Source: Defluviitaleaceae bacterium
Lineage (GTDB): Bacteria > Bacillota > Clostridia > Lachnospirales > WRAX01
Direction of reading: 5' to 3'
DNA length: 64,000 bases
Assembly (NCBI GenBank): GCA_009784575.1
Contig: WRBK01000004.1
Coordinates: 1-64,000 of the forward strand
In this document: in pieces, positions 25,687 through 34,320 of the stretch
Layout of the letters: every line of letters starts with the position of its first letter
How positions within the stretch are numbered: position 1 is the stretch's first letter
Translations under genes and position numbers: made by a program
Notes under the pieces: model-generated
Told to the model about the DNA's origin: nothing
Databases searched by the model: none
What the model saw: only the letters and a program-made list of their open reading frames with translations

Positions 25687-27047
25687 TGATGAGTAAAAAT
25701 GATATTTTGCGGAAAATACCACAGGTAGACTCTTTGTTGCAAGAGCTAGGTGATAGCAATGTGCGAGCGAAAGATATTAGGGCGGTTTTGAATAAATTGC
25801 GCTCTGATGTACTGTCGGGCAAAATTGCAGAAATTCCTAGTGTTGATGAAATTTTGTCGGCGGCTGTGACTAAAGGCAATGAGAGTTCCACCTTTGGTTT
25901 TCGTAGAATGATAAATGCTACAGGCATTGTATTGCATACCAATTTGGGGCGTGCGCCACTGCCGCCTGAAGTTGCGAAACATGTGGCACAAATTGCTATG
26001 GGTTATTGCAATCTGGAATATGATATCGAAACAGGCCGTCGTGGTAGCCGCATGAGTGCTATACAAAACCGCCTAACAAAGCTATGTGGAGCAGAAGCTG
26101 CCGTCTGTGTTAATAATAATGCGGCGGCAGTGCTTCTGGTGCTTTCTGCGCTGTGCGCGGGTGGCGAGGTTATAGTTTCGCGTGGAGAGTTGGTAGAAAT
26201 TGGAGGCTCTTTTCGTGTGCCTGAAGTGATTTCGCAGGGCGGCGCAAGGCTTGTGGAGATAGGCACCACAAATAAAACCCACACATCCGATTATGTGAAG
26301 GCGATTTGTGATAGCACATCTGCTATACTGAAAGTTCACACATCGAATTATCGCATTGTGGGTTTTACAGAAGAAGTGGGGATTACAGAGTTGTCGGAAA
26401 TAACCAAAGAGAGCGGGTTGCCACTAATCTATGACCTTGGCGGAGGTGCGCTGATTGAGCTATCGCAAAGTGAGCCAACAGTACAAAAAACTATGGTTCA
26501 AGGTGTGGATGTGCTGTGTTTTAGCGGCGACAAGCTGCTCGGTGGTCCGCAATGTGGCATTATTGTTGGTAAAAAGAAGTATATCGACAAAATTGCAAAG
26601 CATCCGCTGTATCGCGCATTGCGTATGGATAAACTCACAATAGCGGCCTTGGAAGGCATGTTAATGATGTATGAAAATGGTAAGGCAAGTGAAATTCCGA
26701 CTATAGCCTTGCTAACTAAGAGTACTGATGAATTAAAGGTAGATGCCGAAAAATTAATTAATATACTCAAACCCATGACAGAAAAATTTTCTGTGAGTAT
26801 AGTTGAAACAAGTGGTCAAGTGGGCGGTGGCTCATTGCCAACGGAAGAATTTCCTTCTTTTGCTGTTGCTATAACAACCGAAGCTATGCCGTTGCAAGAA
26901 TTAGAACATAAATTGCGGCAATGGGATATACCAATTGTATCAAGAATTTATAGAGAGCAATTGTTGCTGGATGTGCGAACCGTATCATGTGCTGATTTTT
27001 ATGTGATTGCCGATGCAGTGAAATCTATATTCGGAGGATGCCTTTGA
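25683..27047 (+). CDS. selA: L-seryl-tRNA(Sec) selenium transferase
   Basis: Predicted protein of 454 aa. It is a PLP enzyme that converts seryl-tRNA(Sec) to selenocysteyl-tRNA(Sec) with selenophosphate. The N-terminal domain is followed by RRMINATGIVLHTNLGRAPL and the PLP-lysine region DVLCFSGDKLLGGPQCGIIVG. It overlaps grdD by 4 bases (ATGA). Selenocysteine machinery inside a riboswitch-controlled grd transcript would tie Sec supply to glycine. Confidence 0.96.
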   Translation: MMMSKNDILRKIPQVDSLLQELGDSNVRAKDIRAVLNKLRSDVLSGKIAEIPSVDEILSAAVTKGNESSTFGFRRMINATGIVLHTNLGRAPLPPEVAKHVAQIAMGYCNLEYDIETGRRGSRMSAIQNRLTKLCGAEAAVCVNNNAAAVLLVLSALCAGGEVIVSRGELVEIGGSFRVPEVISQGGARLVEIGTTNKTHTSDYVKAICDSTSAILKVHTSNYRIVGFTEEVGITELSEITKESGLPLIYDLGGGALIELSQSEPTVQKTMVQGVDVLCFSGDKLLGGPQCGIIVGKKKYIDKIAKHPLYRALRMDKLTIAALEGMLMMYENGKASEIPTIALLTKSTDELKVDAEKLINILKPMTEKFSVSIVETSGQVGGGSLPTEEFPSFAVAITTEAMPLQELEHKLRQWDIPIVSRIYREQLLLDVRTVSCADFYVIADAVKSIFGGCL

Positions 27048-27048
27048 A

Positions 27049-28956
27049 ATGAATGTAAATAATGCGATTATAGGCACTGCTGGTCATGTAGACCACGGGA
27101 AAACCCTGCTAATTAAAGCATTAACAGGTATGGATACAGACCGTCTTGCTGAGGAGAAAAAACGTGGCATAACTATAGAGCTTGGCTTTGCATATCTTAT
27201 ATTGCCAAATGGGGAGAAGGCTGGCATTGTTGATGTGCCTGGCCACGAAAAATTTGTGCGTAATATGCTTGCGGGAGCGGGGAGTATAGACCTTGCTATG
27301 CTTGTGGTGGCAGCAGATGAAGGCATCATGCCGCAAACGCGTGAACATTTAGCCATATTGAAAACATTGGGTATTGAACGCGGCTTGGTCGTGCTTAATA
27401 AGGTTGACCTTGTGGATGATGACTGGCTGGCGATGGTCACGCTGGACATTGAGGATGAGCTAAGCGGCTGCTTTCTTGAAGATGCTGCTATTATGCCAGT
27501 TTCAGCAACTACAGGGCAAGGCATTGATGACCTGCGCCATATGATTTTTGATATGCTCGCCAAATCGCCGCCAAAAAATCTGGATATACCTTTTCGTATG
27601 CCTATTGACCGTGTGTTTACTATGGGTGGCTTTGGCACTGTTGTAACTGGCACGCTAATTGAGGGTAGCCTTATGCTTGGGCAGGATGTTACTTTGTATC
27701 CATCTGGGCTGACTACAAAGGCGCGCCGCATACAGGTTCACGGCGAAGAAAATGAGAAAGCAACGGCTGGGCAACGTGTTGCAGTAAATTTGGCTGGACT
27801 AAAAGTTTCGGATATATCCAAAGGTGACCTTATTGCACAATCGCAAAGCCTAGAAACTTCACAACTTTTAGATGTTGTAATAGAGGTTGATGCTGATTTC
27901 AAGCGAGATATACGTCACAATTCTCGGTTGCATTTATATCATGGCACAGCGGATATATTATGTAGTCTTACATTATTTGATAAAGACATGATAACAAGCG
28001 GCGACCGAGTGTATGCGCAATTGCGCCTAGCGGAGCCGCTTGCCGCAAAAACAGGTGACCGCTTTGTGTTGCGCTTTTATTCACCTGTGGAAACTGTGGG
28101 CGGCGGCGTTATTTTGGATGCGGTGGCTGTGCGAGCGAAGCGCGATTCTGATATGGCTAAAAAGCTCAAAGTTAAAGAAATGGGTAGTGTAAAAGAATGT
28201 ATTTCTGTAATTTTTGCTGAAAGAAGTGCTTATTTCCCTGACATCGAGAGAATTAAGAGGCAGTATTTTTTGGAAGACAATTTTGATAATGAATTTAAAA
28301 AGCTCTTGGGTGATGGTGAACTGATTGTAGTTGGTAAAACTTTTGCTGTGCATAAAAATTACGTGAATGAATTAGGCAAGCGGGCGCAGAATATACTTAA
28401 CGGATATCATAAAGAAAACCCTTTGCAGGCGGGCATGGCTGCCCCAGAGCTACACACACGCATGTTGCCTCACCTAGAGCGCGGACTGGTGGAAAATGTT
28501 GTGAATGCCTTAGTGGAGCTGGGTTTTGTGAAGCGACATGGCTTGGCTGTGGCTCATGCTGGTTTTGTGCCAAAAGCTACTGATGGACATAAGAAAATCG
28601 CAGACAAAATTTTAGGCATATATGGTAGTGCGAGCTTTGCTACGCCATCTTATGAAGAGGTGGCGGCCGACTTTGTGAAGGAAAAACGAGACTTTGCACA
28701 AGTTTTTCAATCGCTTGTAAAAAGTGGCGAGCTAGTTGCTTTAACGCCGCAAATACATATGCGTAAAGATTTTTATGATAGAGCTTTGGGCATATTTTCT
28801 GAACTTGCAAAAACCAAGGATGAAGTGCTTTTAGGAGATTTTAGGGATGCAATAGCTGCTAGCCGCAAATATGCTCTTGCATTACTAGATTATTTTGATA
28901 AAAGGAATATTACCAAGAAGGCTGGCGAAGGCAGGGTTCTAATTAATAAAATTTAA
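27049..28956 (+). CDS. selB: Selenocysteine-specific elongation factor SelB
   Basis: Predicted protein of 635 aa. The EF-Tu-like GTPase (GTAGHVDHGKTLLIKAL, DVPGHEKFVRNML, NKVDLVDD) is followed by beta-barrel domains and a C-terminal array of winged helices (about 380-635) that binds the SECIS hairpin. It delivers Sec-tRNA to UGA codons such as those of grdA, grdB and trxA. It starts one base after the selA stop and ends the operon. Confidence 0.96.
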   Translation: MNVNNAIIGTAGHVDHGKTLLIKALTGMDTDRLAEEKKRGITIELGFAYLILPNGEKAGIVDVPGHEKFVRNMLAGAGSIDLAMLVVAADEGIMPQTREHLAILKTLGIERGLVVLNKVDLVDDDWLAMVTLDIEDELSGCFLEDAAIMPVSATTGQGIDDLRHMIFDMLAKSPPKNLDIPFRMPIDRVFTMGGFGTVVTGTLIEGSLMLGQDVTLYPSGLTTKARRIQVHGEENEKATAGQRVAVNLAGLKVSDISKGDLIAQSQSLETSQLLDVVIEVDADFKRDIRHNSRLHLYHGTADILCSLTLFDKDMITSGDRVYAQLRLAEPLAAKTGDRFVLRFYSPVETVGGGVILDAVAVRAKRDSDMAKKLKVKEMGSVKECISVIFAERSAYFPDIERIKRQYFLEDNFDNEFKKLLGDGELIVVGKTFAVHKNYVNELGKRAQNILNGYHKENPLQAGMAAPELHTRMLPHLERGLVENVVNALVELGFVKRHGLAVAHAGFVPKATDGHKKIADKILGIYGSASFATPSYEEVAADFVKEKRDFAQVFQSLVKSGELVALTPQIHMRKDFYDRALGIFSELAKTKDEVLLGDFRDAIAASRKYALALLDYFDKRNITKKAGEGRVLINKI

Positions 28957-28964
28957 ATTCCTAG

Positions 28965-28993
28965 TTGACAAGTAGGGATTAATGTGATATAGT
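28965..28993 (+). promoter_or_regulatory. Sigma-A promoter of the superoxide dismutase gene
   Basis: TTGACA (28965-28970), a 17-base spacer and TATAGT (28988-28993). It lies in the 77-base gap after selB. Confidence 0.82.
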
Positions 28994-29033
28994 TAATTCA
29001 ACGATAAAAACTATATTAATTTGGAGGTATATT

Positions 29034-29675
29034 ATGAGCAATTATCCTTTTAAGCTTCAGCCGTTGCCGTACGCATATGATGCGTTAGAGCCGTATATTG
29101 ATGCAAAGACAATGGAAATCCATCACAGTAAGCATGTTCAGACCTATATTGACAACCTAAACAAAGCTTTAGAAAACCAACCAGACTATCAGAAATGGTC
29201 GCTAGAGCGACTTTTGTATAATCTTGAAAAATTGCCGCAGGAGATACAAGCCCCTGTGCGCAATAGTGGTGGCGGTGTATATAATCACAATCTATACTTT
29301 GCTATTATGACACCAAATGGCAAACCATTAGCTGACGGCACACTAAAAACCGCCATAGAAAAGGACTTTGGTTCGCTTGATGCGTTAAAAGAGCAGCTAA
29401 AAGCCGCAGGGCTTTCTGTGTTTGGTAGCGGTTGGGCATGGCTTGTGGCAGATGATGAGGGTCGCCTCTCTATCTACAAAACGCCTAACCAAGATACACA
29501 AATCCCTGCAAATCTAACCCCTGTAATCAATTTGGATGTATGGGAACATGCATATTATCTAAAAGTGCAAAATCGCCGCGCGGAGTATATTGATAATTGG
29601 TTTAATGTGATTGACTGGGATGCGGCGCAGAAAAATTATGATAAGTTTGGGGAAGTGGATTTTTCTAAGATGTAA
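29034..29675 (+). CDS. sod: Superoxide dismutase, Fe/Mn type
   Basis: Predicted protein of 213 aa. It turns superoxide into H2O2 and O2 in the cytoplasm. Metal ligands are in HHSKHVQTYIDNLN, GGGVYNHNLYF and the DVWEHAYYL motif. Fe or Mn preference cannot be settled by eye. TTGGAGG precedes the ATG. It is monocistronic with its own promoter and terminator. It probably protects the oxygen-sensitive selenol and pyruvoyl enzymes, although that link is inference from position. Confidence 0.95.
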   Translation: MSNYPFKLQPLPYAYDALEPYIDAKTMEIHHSKHVQTYIDNLNKALENQPDYQKWSLERLLYNLEKLPQEIQAPVRNSGGGVYNHNLYFAIMTPNGKPLADGTLKTAIEKDFGSLDALKEQLKAAGLSVFGSGWAWLVADDEGRLSIYKTPNQDTQIPANLTPVINLDVWEHAYYLKVQNRRAEYIDNWFNVIDWDAAQKNYDKFGEVDFSKM

Positions 29676-29681
29676 TAATGG

Positions 29682-29729
29682 AAAAAACCAAGGGTGACAC
29701 TTTATAAGAGGTGTTACCCTTGGTTTTTT
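29682..29729. terminator. Bidirectional terminator after sod
   Basis: AAAAAACCAAGGGTgACAC pairs with GTGTtACCCTTGGTTTTTT. Long A and T flanks allow termination from both strands. Confidence 0.9.
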
Positions 29730-30370
29730 ATTGGCGATGGTAAATATGCTGGGAAAAAGTTAAGGTATTTGGTGTGCTTCGGAAACTTGCAAACTTCAAT
29801 TCTTCCATTATCATGTGTAAACTCAATTCTGTCTTCTGAGATTAAGAATGTGCCAGAATAGGTTATTCTAAGCAAGGCTTGGGGCAGTTCTCCTGCTACC
29901 AAATATACACCAGAGCCGATACGGACTACAGCTTCATCGGCTAAATGGGCCCTCCCCACTGTGGACCGACTTGAGTCTGCCAAGGACGCTAGGATATCCA
30001 ATGATTATTATGCCAAGCCTTTCTGTCTGGCAAATCATCAACCATAGATGTGCCTAAGAGGCTATTTGAATCTTGCATATACCATGTACCCTCAAGTTTT
30101 GTTATATATGTTGCGGCTTCGATCTCCGCTTCCGCATCTGTCGATTTGTTATCATTTTGCTGGCTATATTGCTCAAACTCAAGTTCATCAACCATTTGGA
30201 AAAGCATTTCAATTTCGACACTTTGGGATGATACCAAAGACCGCAATGTGTCAATTTCTGCTTGCATTTCTGATATTGTATCATATGAGCCACTATCTGC
30301 ATTTGAATCACATCCAGACAGTGCCAAAGATTAGCAAGTACGATGCAAACCCCACTAACAATCTTCTCAT
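29714..30370 (-). pseudogene. Putative lipoprotein gene with two compensating frameshifts
   Basis: On the minus strand, ATG 30370 (preceded by TAGGAGGG) starts a signal peptide, MRRLLVGFASYLLI. The lipobox LALSGC and coiled-coil-like middle (ISEMQAEIDTLRSLVSSQ) lie one frame away. After KLEGTWYMQDSNSLLG the frame returns to the first one for the C-terminal IGSGVYLVAGELPQALLRI part, which ends at 29714. Two shifts are therefore needed, one near 30325 in a CTTT run and one near 29990-30005. The intact product would be a secreted lipoprotein of about 215 aa of unknown function. It could be truly broken or suffer from assembly errors. Confidence 0.6.
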
Positions 30371-30410
30371 TTTTATAAAACCCTCCTAAAATTACGTTAT
30401 ATATTTTACA

Positions 30411-30423
30411 GGGGGGGGGGGGG
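30411..30423. repeat. G13 homopolymer (C13 on minus strand)
   Basis: Thirteen consecutive G lie about 41 bases upstream of the lipoprotein start codon. On the coding strand the C-tract sits just before TGTAAAAT, a plausible -10, so tract length would alter -35/-10 spacing. Such tracts vary in length by replication slippage and by sequencing error. Confidence 0.75.
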
Positions 30424-30461
30424 AAATAGTTATTTGATTTTTTTAATAAAATTGTAATATC

Positions 30462-30497
30462 AAAAAATCTTCTGCCTGTTTATGCAGAAGATTTTTT
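30462..30497. terminator. Terminator of the ECF sigma/anti-sigma operon
   Basis: AAAAAATCTTCTGC and GCAGAAGATTTTTT form a perfect 14-bp stem around an 8-base loop. On the minus strand it follows the DUF4367 gene stop by about 30 bases. Confidence 0.9.
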
Positions 30498-30524
30498 GGG
30501 TTGAACATGGAACTGTATTTATTT

Positions 30525-31337
30525 CTACTGTAACGACTCCGCCATAGCAATCAACTCAGCATCTGTCAACTGCCCTTGGCTCAAAAACATATACAACACA
30601 TCGTCTATAAGCAAGCTCAAAATATTATCATCAATGATAGCCTCGTGACCACCTATTTCAATTTCACGAATATTTGGAGATGCAGTCATCATAAAGCCTG
30701 TTTCTTCGGTAACATAGCGGATTGACAAAGAAAATTCGTTGGTGCCATCGCTAAAGACCGCGCTCATGAACATATTTGCACCATATTGCGATAGCTCCTC
30801 CAATGTTTCTACGAAAAAGTGGATGTGGTCGAGCTCAAAGCCGTCTGGAAGATTGGCAGGCAGCATTACATCTGTGATAAAATGGCTTTTGCCTTCGTAT
30901 ATATCAGTAAATGTTAGCCAGTCTGGCTGTGTCCAGCTATCCCAACTATATGAGGTAATACGCTCAAGTTCGCCTGCATCAATCATATTCTGTATCTCTT
31001 CTTCTGTAAGCTCTGGACCTCTCACGAAATGCTGACCTTCTGGTATAAGTTCAAAATTCACATGTTCGCCTAGCGTTATATTTCTAAAATAATTTATGAC
31101 ATCTTGCCCAAAAACCACGGCAGACATGGATAGGATAAGTACCAAGCATGCTGCAATAACAACTGGCTTTCTAACTCTCACTCTTCTTTCATTCATATAA
31201 TTCTCCCTCTCTTCGTTTAAAATTGGTAGTTTGGTTTGCAAGGCTACAAGATTTGCTGCCTTGTTTTTGCTTTCGGAAGAAAAATCCGTTCGACCATGCT
31301 CTTTTATAAATTTTTTGACTAAATCCTCTTGTCTCAT
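30525..31337 (-). CDS. Membrane anti-sigma-like protein, DUF4367 domain
   Basis: Predicted protein of 270 aa. A cytoplasmic N-terminal segment (about 1-55) is followed by one transmembrane helix (VVIAACLVLILSMSAVVFG, about 57-76) and an extracellular domain ending in VLYMFLSQGQLTDAELIAMAESL, typical of DUF4367. Its start overlaps the stop of the ECF sigma gene (ATGA), the standard arrangement for a sigma/anti-sigma pair. It would hold the sigma factor at the membrane until an envelope signal arrives. No classical ZAS zinc motif is visible. Confidence 0.82.
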   Translation of the reverse strand: MRQEDLVKKFIKEHGRTDFSSESKNKAANLVALQTKLPILNEERENYMNERRVRVRKPVVIAACLVLILSMSAVVFGQDVINYFRNITLGEHVNFELIPEGQHFVRGPELTEEEIQNMIDAGELERITSYSWDSWTQPDWLTFTDIYEGKSHFITDVMLPANLPDGFELDHIHFFVETLEELSQYGANMFMSAVFSDGTNEFSLSIRYVTEETGFMMTASPNIREIEIGGHEAIIDDNILSLLIDDVLYMFLSQGQLTDAELIAMAESLQ

Positions 31338-31909
31338 AGCTTCTCCTCCCTCTTCATAATCTTTTTTAGTTTGATAATAGCGCGATTGGCTATTGTTGCT
31401 ACATTTGTATTGCTCACGCCCATTATATCTGCGATTTCGCTATTTCTTAGGTCGGTTGCAAATTTCATAGATAATATTTGCCGCTCCTTATCTTTTAGAG
31501 CTGACATTGCTCGCATCAAGGCTCTATTGGTTTCGTTAAAGACGACCACATCTTCTGGCTGGCGAGCAAGCGATGCTAACTCTACAACATCATCTAACGG
31601 AACAAATGTTTTGCGCTTTTTAGCTCTAAAGTAGTCTACTATAGTATTTTTTGCGATACCTATGAGCCATGCCTGCACTGGTGCTAGATGAGGTCTGTAA
31701 GTATCATATCGCTTGATAGCATTAATGAAAACATCATTAGCCAGCTCTTCAGCATCAAAATGGTTATTAATTCTAAAGCAAATATAATTGTGTACATTGT
31801 CGTAATGCTCATTGTATATTGCTTCCAAAAGTGTTGCATTCATTTGCGGCAATGCATGTTGTTTGCGAACGCTTGCTGTCAGTGGCGCCACTTCTTTATA
31901 GGCGTTCAT
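31334..31909 (-). CDS. ECF-type RNA polymerase sigma factor
   Basis: Predicted protein of 191 aa. Region 2 (YDNVHNYICFRINNHFDAEELANDVFINAIKRY) and region 4 (MSALKDKERQILSMKFATDLRNSEIADIMGVSNTNV) are complete. It directs transcription of a stress regulon. It is followed by its probable anti-sigma gene with a 4-base overlap. GGGGGA precedes the ATG. Upstream lies an ECF-like promoter (31952-31979), which suggests autoregulation. Confidence 0.92.
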   Translation of the reverse strand: MNAYKEVAPLTASVRKQHALPQMNATLLEAIYNEHYDNVHNYICFRINNHFDAEELANDVFINAIKRYDTYRPHLAPVQAWLIGIAKNTIVDYFRAKKRKTFVPLDDVVELASLARQPEDVVVFNETNRALMRAMSALKDKERQILSMKFATDLRNSEIADIMGVSNTNVATIANRAIIKLKKIMKREEKL

Positions 31910-31951
31910 GCAATCCCCCTTCCTTGGTTTTGGATTTGCTTCTCAATAGGG

Positions 31952-31979
31952 TATACGTAAAAAAATCATTTTTGTCACA
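31952..31979 (-). promoter_or_regulatory. Probable self-recognised ECF promoter
   Basis: On the minus strand, TGTGAC (31979-31974), a 16-base T-rich spacer and CGTATA (31957-31952) lie about 43 bases before the sigma gene. This matches the TG-AAC-N16-CGTA pattern of Bacillus SigW/SigM/SigV-type promoters. Confidence 0.7.
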
Positions 31980-32061
31980 AGAAAATTTTGGCTTTACTGT
32001 TACGGGGGTTTCTGTTATAATTTTTTAGTGATTTTATTATGTAGAAATGGTGATTAAACTT

Positions 32062-32607
32062 ATGAAAACTAGAGAGCTTGTGCTTGCGGCACTATTTATA
32101 GCTATTGTATATCTTGCCACGGCACATTTGCGCATACCTTCACCTGATGTTACGGGGGCGGGTCAGGTGCATACAGGTACGGCTGTTGTGTTTATTGTAT
32201 CTATAGTGTTTGGGGCTAAGATGGGGGCTATTAGCTCGTTTGGCATGGTTTTATTTAATCTTACATGGGGGCTGGTGCCATGGGCTCCTATTAATTTGAT
32301 AAGCCGCCCTATTATGGCTTTTATTTTTGCTAAAATTGCGCATTCTGGTGGCGCGGGCGGAAAAAAATTGCCCCGAAACATACTTGCTGCTCTTGTGGGC
32401 GGCGTATGGCTTGTTGCCACTATGTATGCGGGGCAGATTATTATGTTCGGTGTGCCTTGGGTGATTCCTGCTGCTTTTATTCCTAATAATATAGCGCAGA
32501 TAGTGCTTGCCATTGTGCTTGGTTTACCTATGATTCGGGTGTTACAAAAGTATAAATTCAATGACCATCCTGCGCCAAAGCACACCCCTCCAAAATCTGA
32601 GGATTAA
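32062..32607 (+). CDS. ECF transporter S component
   Basis: Predicted protein of 181 aa from ATG 32062 (GGTGATT upstream; the track start 32047 is the less likely one). It has six or so hydrophobic helices, RELVLAALFIAIVYLATAHLRIP at the N-terminus and the GAGQVHTGTAVVFIVSIVFGAKMGA segment, typical of vitamin-binding S subunits of energy-coupling factor transporters (HmpT/DUF1393-like). The ligand is not deducible. The shared A/A'/T module must be elsewhere. Confidence 0.8.
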   Translation: MKTRELVLAALFIAIVYLATAHLRIPSPDVTGAGQVHTGTAVVFIVSIVFGAKMGAISSFGMVLFNLTWGLVPWAPINLISRPIMAFIFAKIAHSGGAGGKKLPRNILAALVGGVWLVATMYAGQIIMFGVPWVIPAAFIPNNIAQIVLAIVLGLPMIRVLQKYKFNDHPAPKHTPPKSED

Positions 32608-34244
32608 TGCGGGATATGCGAGTGCGGATAAATTTTGGATAGTGGCAAAACCTTATTGCATAGATTTTTTAAAACATAGTCACTATGAGTGACCACAATT
32701 AGGATTTTGCCTTTTTGCTTCAGCAGGGTTTTTAGATTTTCAACAATTTGGGCTTCTGTGGCTAGGTCTAGGTCAGATGTTGGCTCGTCTAGCACTAGGA
32801 TGTCATAGTCACAGGCAAGCGCACGAGCCAGACCCATACGCTGTCTTTCGCCTCCAGAGAGGTTTTTTGCGTTATCATCCAAGTTAATATCGCCCAATGC
32901 GCAAAATTTGGCTAACGCATCTATTCTTTCGCTAGGGATATCTTTACCAAAGCGTATGTTTTCGCGTATGCTTGCATCAAAAGCGAACACTTCTTGAGAT
33001 AACACCGCCACGCGTTCAAGATAGCTCTCGGGGTTGAAACCCTCGCGGTCTTTGCCATTTACAAGCACCTTGCCTAATGTAGGCACGAGCTGTCGCTTTA
33101 ACAAGCGCAAGAATGTTGTCTTGCCTGTGCCAGAAGGACCAATGATAGCTAGCGCATCCCCTTCGCTTATATCAAAGCAAACATCTGTAAGGACTTCATG
33201 TTCGTCATTACCATCATAACTATAGCTAATATCAACAAATTCAAGCGACTGTATTTTTTTAACTTCCTCTAAATTGCTGTAATTGTTGTCATCATGACTG
33301 GTGTCTAGGAGTTCCTCAAGGCGACCTTCCACGGCACGAGCGGTCTGTAGGCTAATATTAAAGTCGGCTAAGCTTTTGATGGGATAGCTAAGGCGAGGCA
33401 AAAATAGGAAAAATGCGACAATTCCACCCATTGTAATATAGCCCGTGGTGGCAAGACCAATACCAATCAAAACAGCGATAACTGGTATTATGGACATGAT
33501 GCTATCTGTAGCGGAATACGCAAGGGCTTGCCATTTGCGTAGGCGTATCAAAAACCCCTCGTATTTTTCTACGGCATGTTCGAAATGTTTATCAAAATAA
33601 CTCTCGGCATTGTATAACTGTATTGTGTTTATGCCCATCAGGGTCTCATTTGCGGTATTTAGTAGCTCAGAAAAGCCCTCGCGTTCATGCTTTGATGTTT
33701 TGCGCAAAAGTTTGTTTATGCGTGCATATATCAGATAAAACAAGCCGCATAGCCCGACCACCACAAAAGTTTTCTCCATATGCATACTGGTTAAAAATGC
33801 GAGTATTATAACGATGTGCAGGATATTTAGACATAGCATAGGCATCATTGATAATTTTGCCTTGGCGTAATATTCGGCATCGTGTATCACTTTGTTTTCG
33901 ATATCGCCAACGGAATGCTCCATAAAAAACCTATAATCCTTATGCAAAACATTAGAAAATAGGTAGCTGCGTACCATACCAGCACCTGTGTATAGCATCT
34001 TGTACCAGAAAAAATCCTGTGTCCAGTCCAAAAAGAAATATACGACCAAAACACCAACAGTTATAGCGATTAGATGCAATGCATTTTCACCGCCTGTTGT
34101 GTTTAGGTCATCTGCCAGCATAGATATTAAGTATGGCGGCAATAAAGAAACCAATATGTTAATTGCTTTTAAGGTTATTGCGCCATAGCGAAAAGCAAAA
34201 AGCGGGCGCAAAATTTGGTTGATTCTTGTACTAAGTTTGGGCAT
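32604..34244 (-). CDS. ABC exporter, fused permease and ATPase
   Basis: Predicted protein of 546 aa from ATG 34244, which has AAAGGAGG upstream. The track's longer 645-aa version merely reads antisense through aroC. The N-terminal membrane domain has six helices. The nucleotide-binding domain has Walker A GPSGTGKTT, signature NLSGGERQRM, Walker B ILVLDEPTSDLD and H-loop VVTHSD. It is a half-transporter that works as a homo- or heterodimer. The DSIMSIIPVIAVLIGIGLATTG segment is CydCD/lipid-exporter-like, but the substrate is unknown. Confidence 0.88.
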   Translation of the reverse strand: MPKLSTRINQILRPLFAFRYGAITLKAINILVSLLPPYLISMLADDLNTTGGENALHLIAITVGVLVVYFFLDWTQDFFWYKMLYTGAGMVRSYLFSNVLHKDYRFFMEHSVGDIENKVIHDAEYYAKAKLSMMPMLCLNILHIVIILAFLTSMHMEKTFVVVGLCGLFYLIYARINKLLRKTSKHEREGFSELLNTANETLMGINTIQLYNAESYFDKHFEHAVEKYEGFLIRLRKWQALAYSATDSIMSIIPVIAVLIGIGLATTGYITMGGIVAFFLFLPRLSYPIKSLADFNISLQTARAVEGRLEELLDTSHDDNNYSNLEEVKKIQSLEFVDISYSYDGNDEHEVLTDVCFDISEGDALAIIGPSGTGKTTFLRLLKRQLVPTLGKVLVNGKDREGFNPESYLERVAVLSQEVFAFDASIRENIRFGKDIPSERIDALAKFCALGDINLDDNAKNLSGGERQRMGLARALACDYDILVLDEPTSDLDLATEAQIVENLKTLLKQKGKILIVVTHSDYVLKNLCNKVLPLSKIYPHSHIPH

Positions 34245-34320
34245 ATCTAATGCCTCCTTTGAAAAATTTAAGATTAAAACATACCATATATTGAAAGACT
34301 TGTCAAGGGGGAAAATTTGC

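Noticed and set aside
30050-30389. Plus-strand ORFs over the lipoprotein region
   Set aside because: They mirror the minus-strand lipoprotein frames, which have a lipobox, a Shine-Dalgarno and a terminator.
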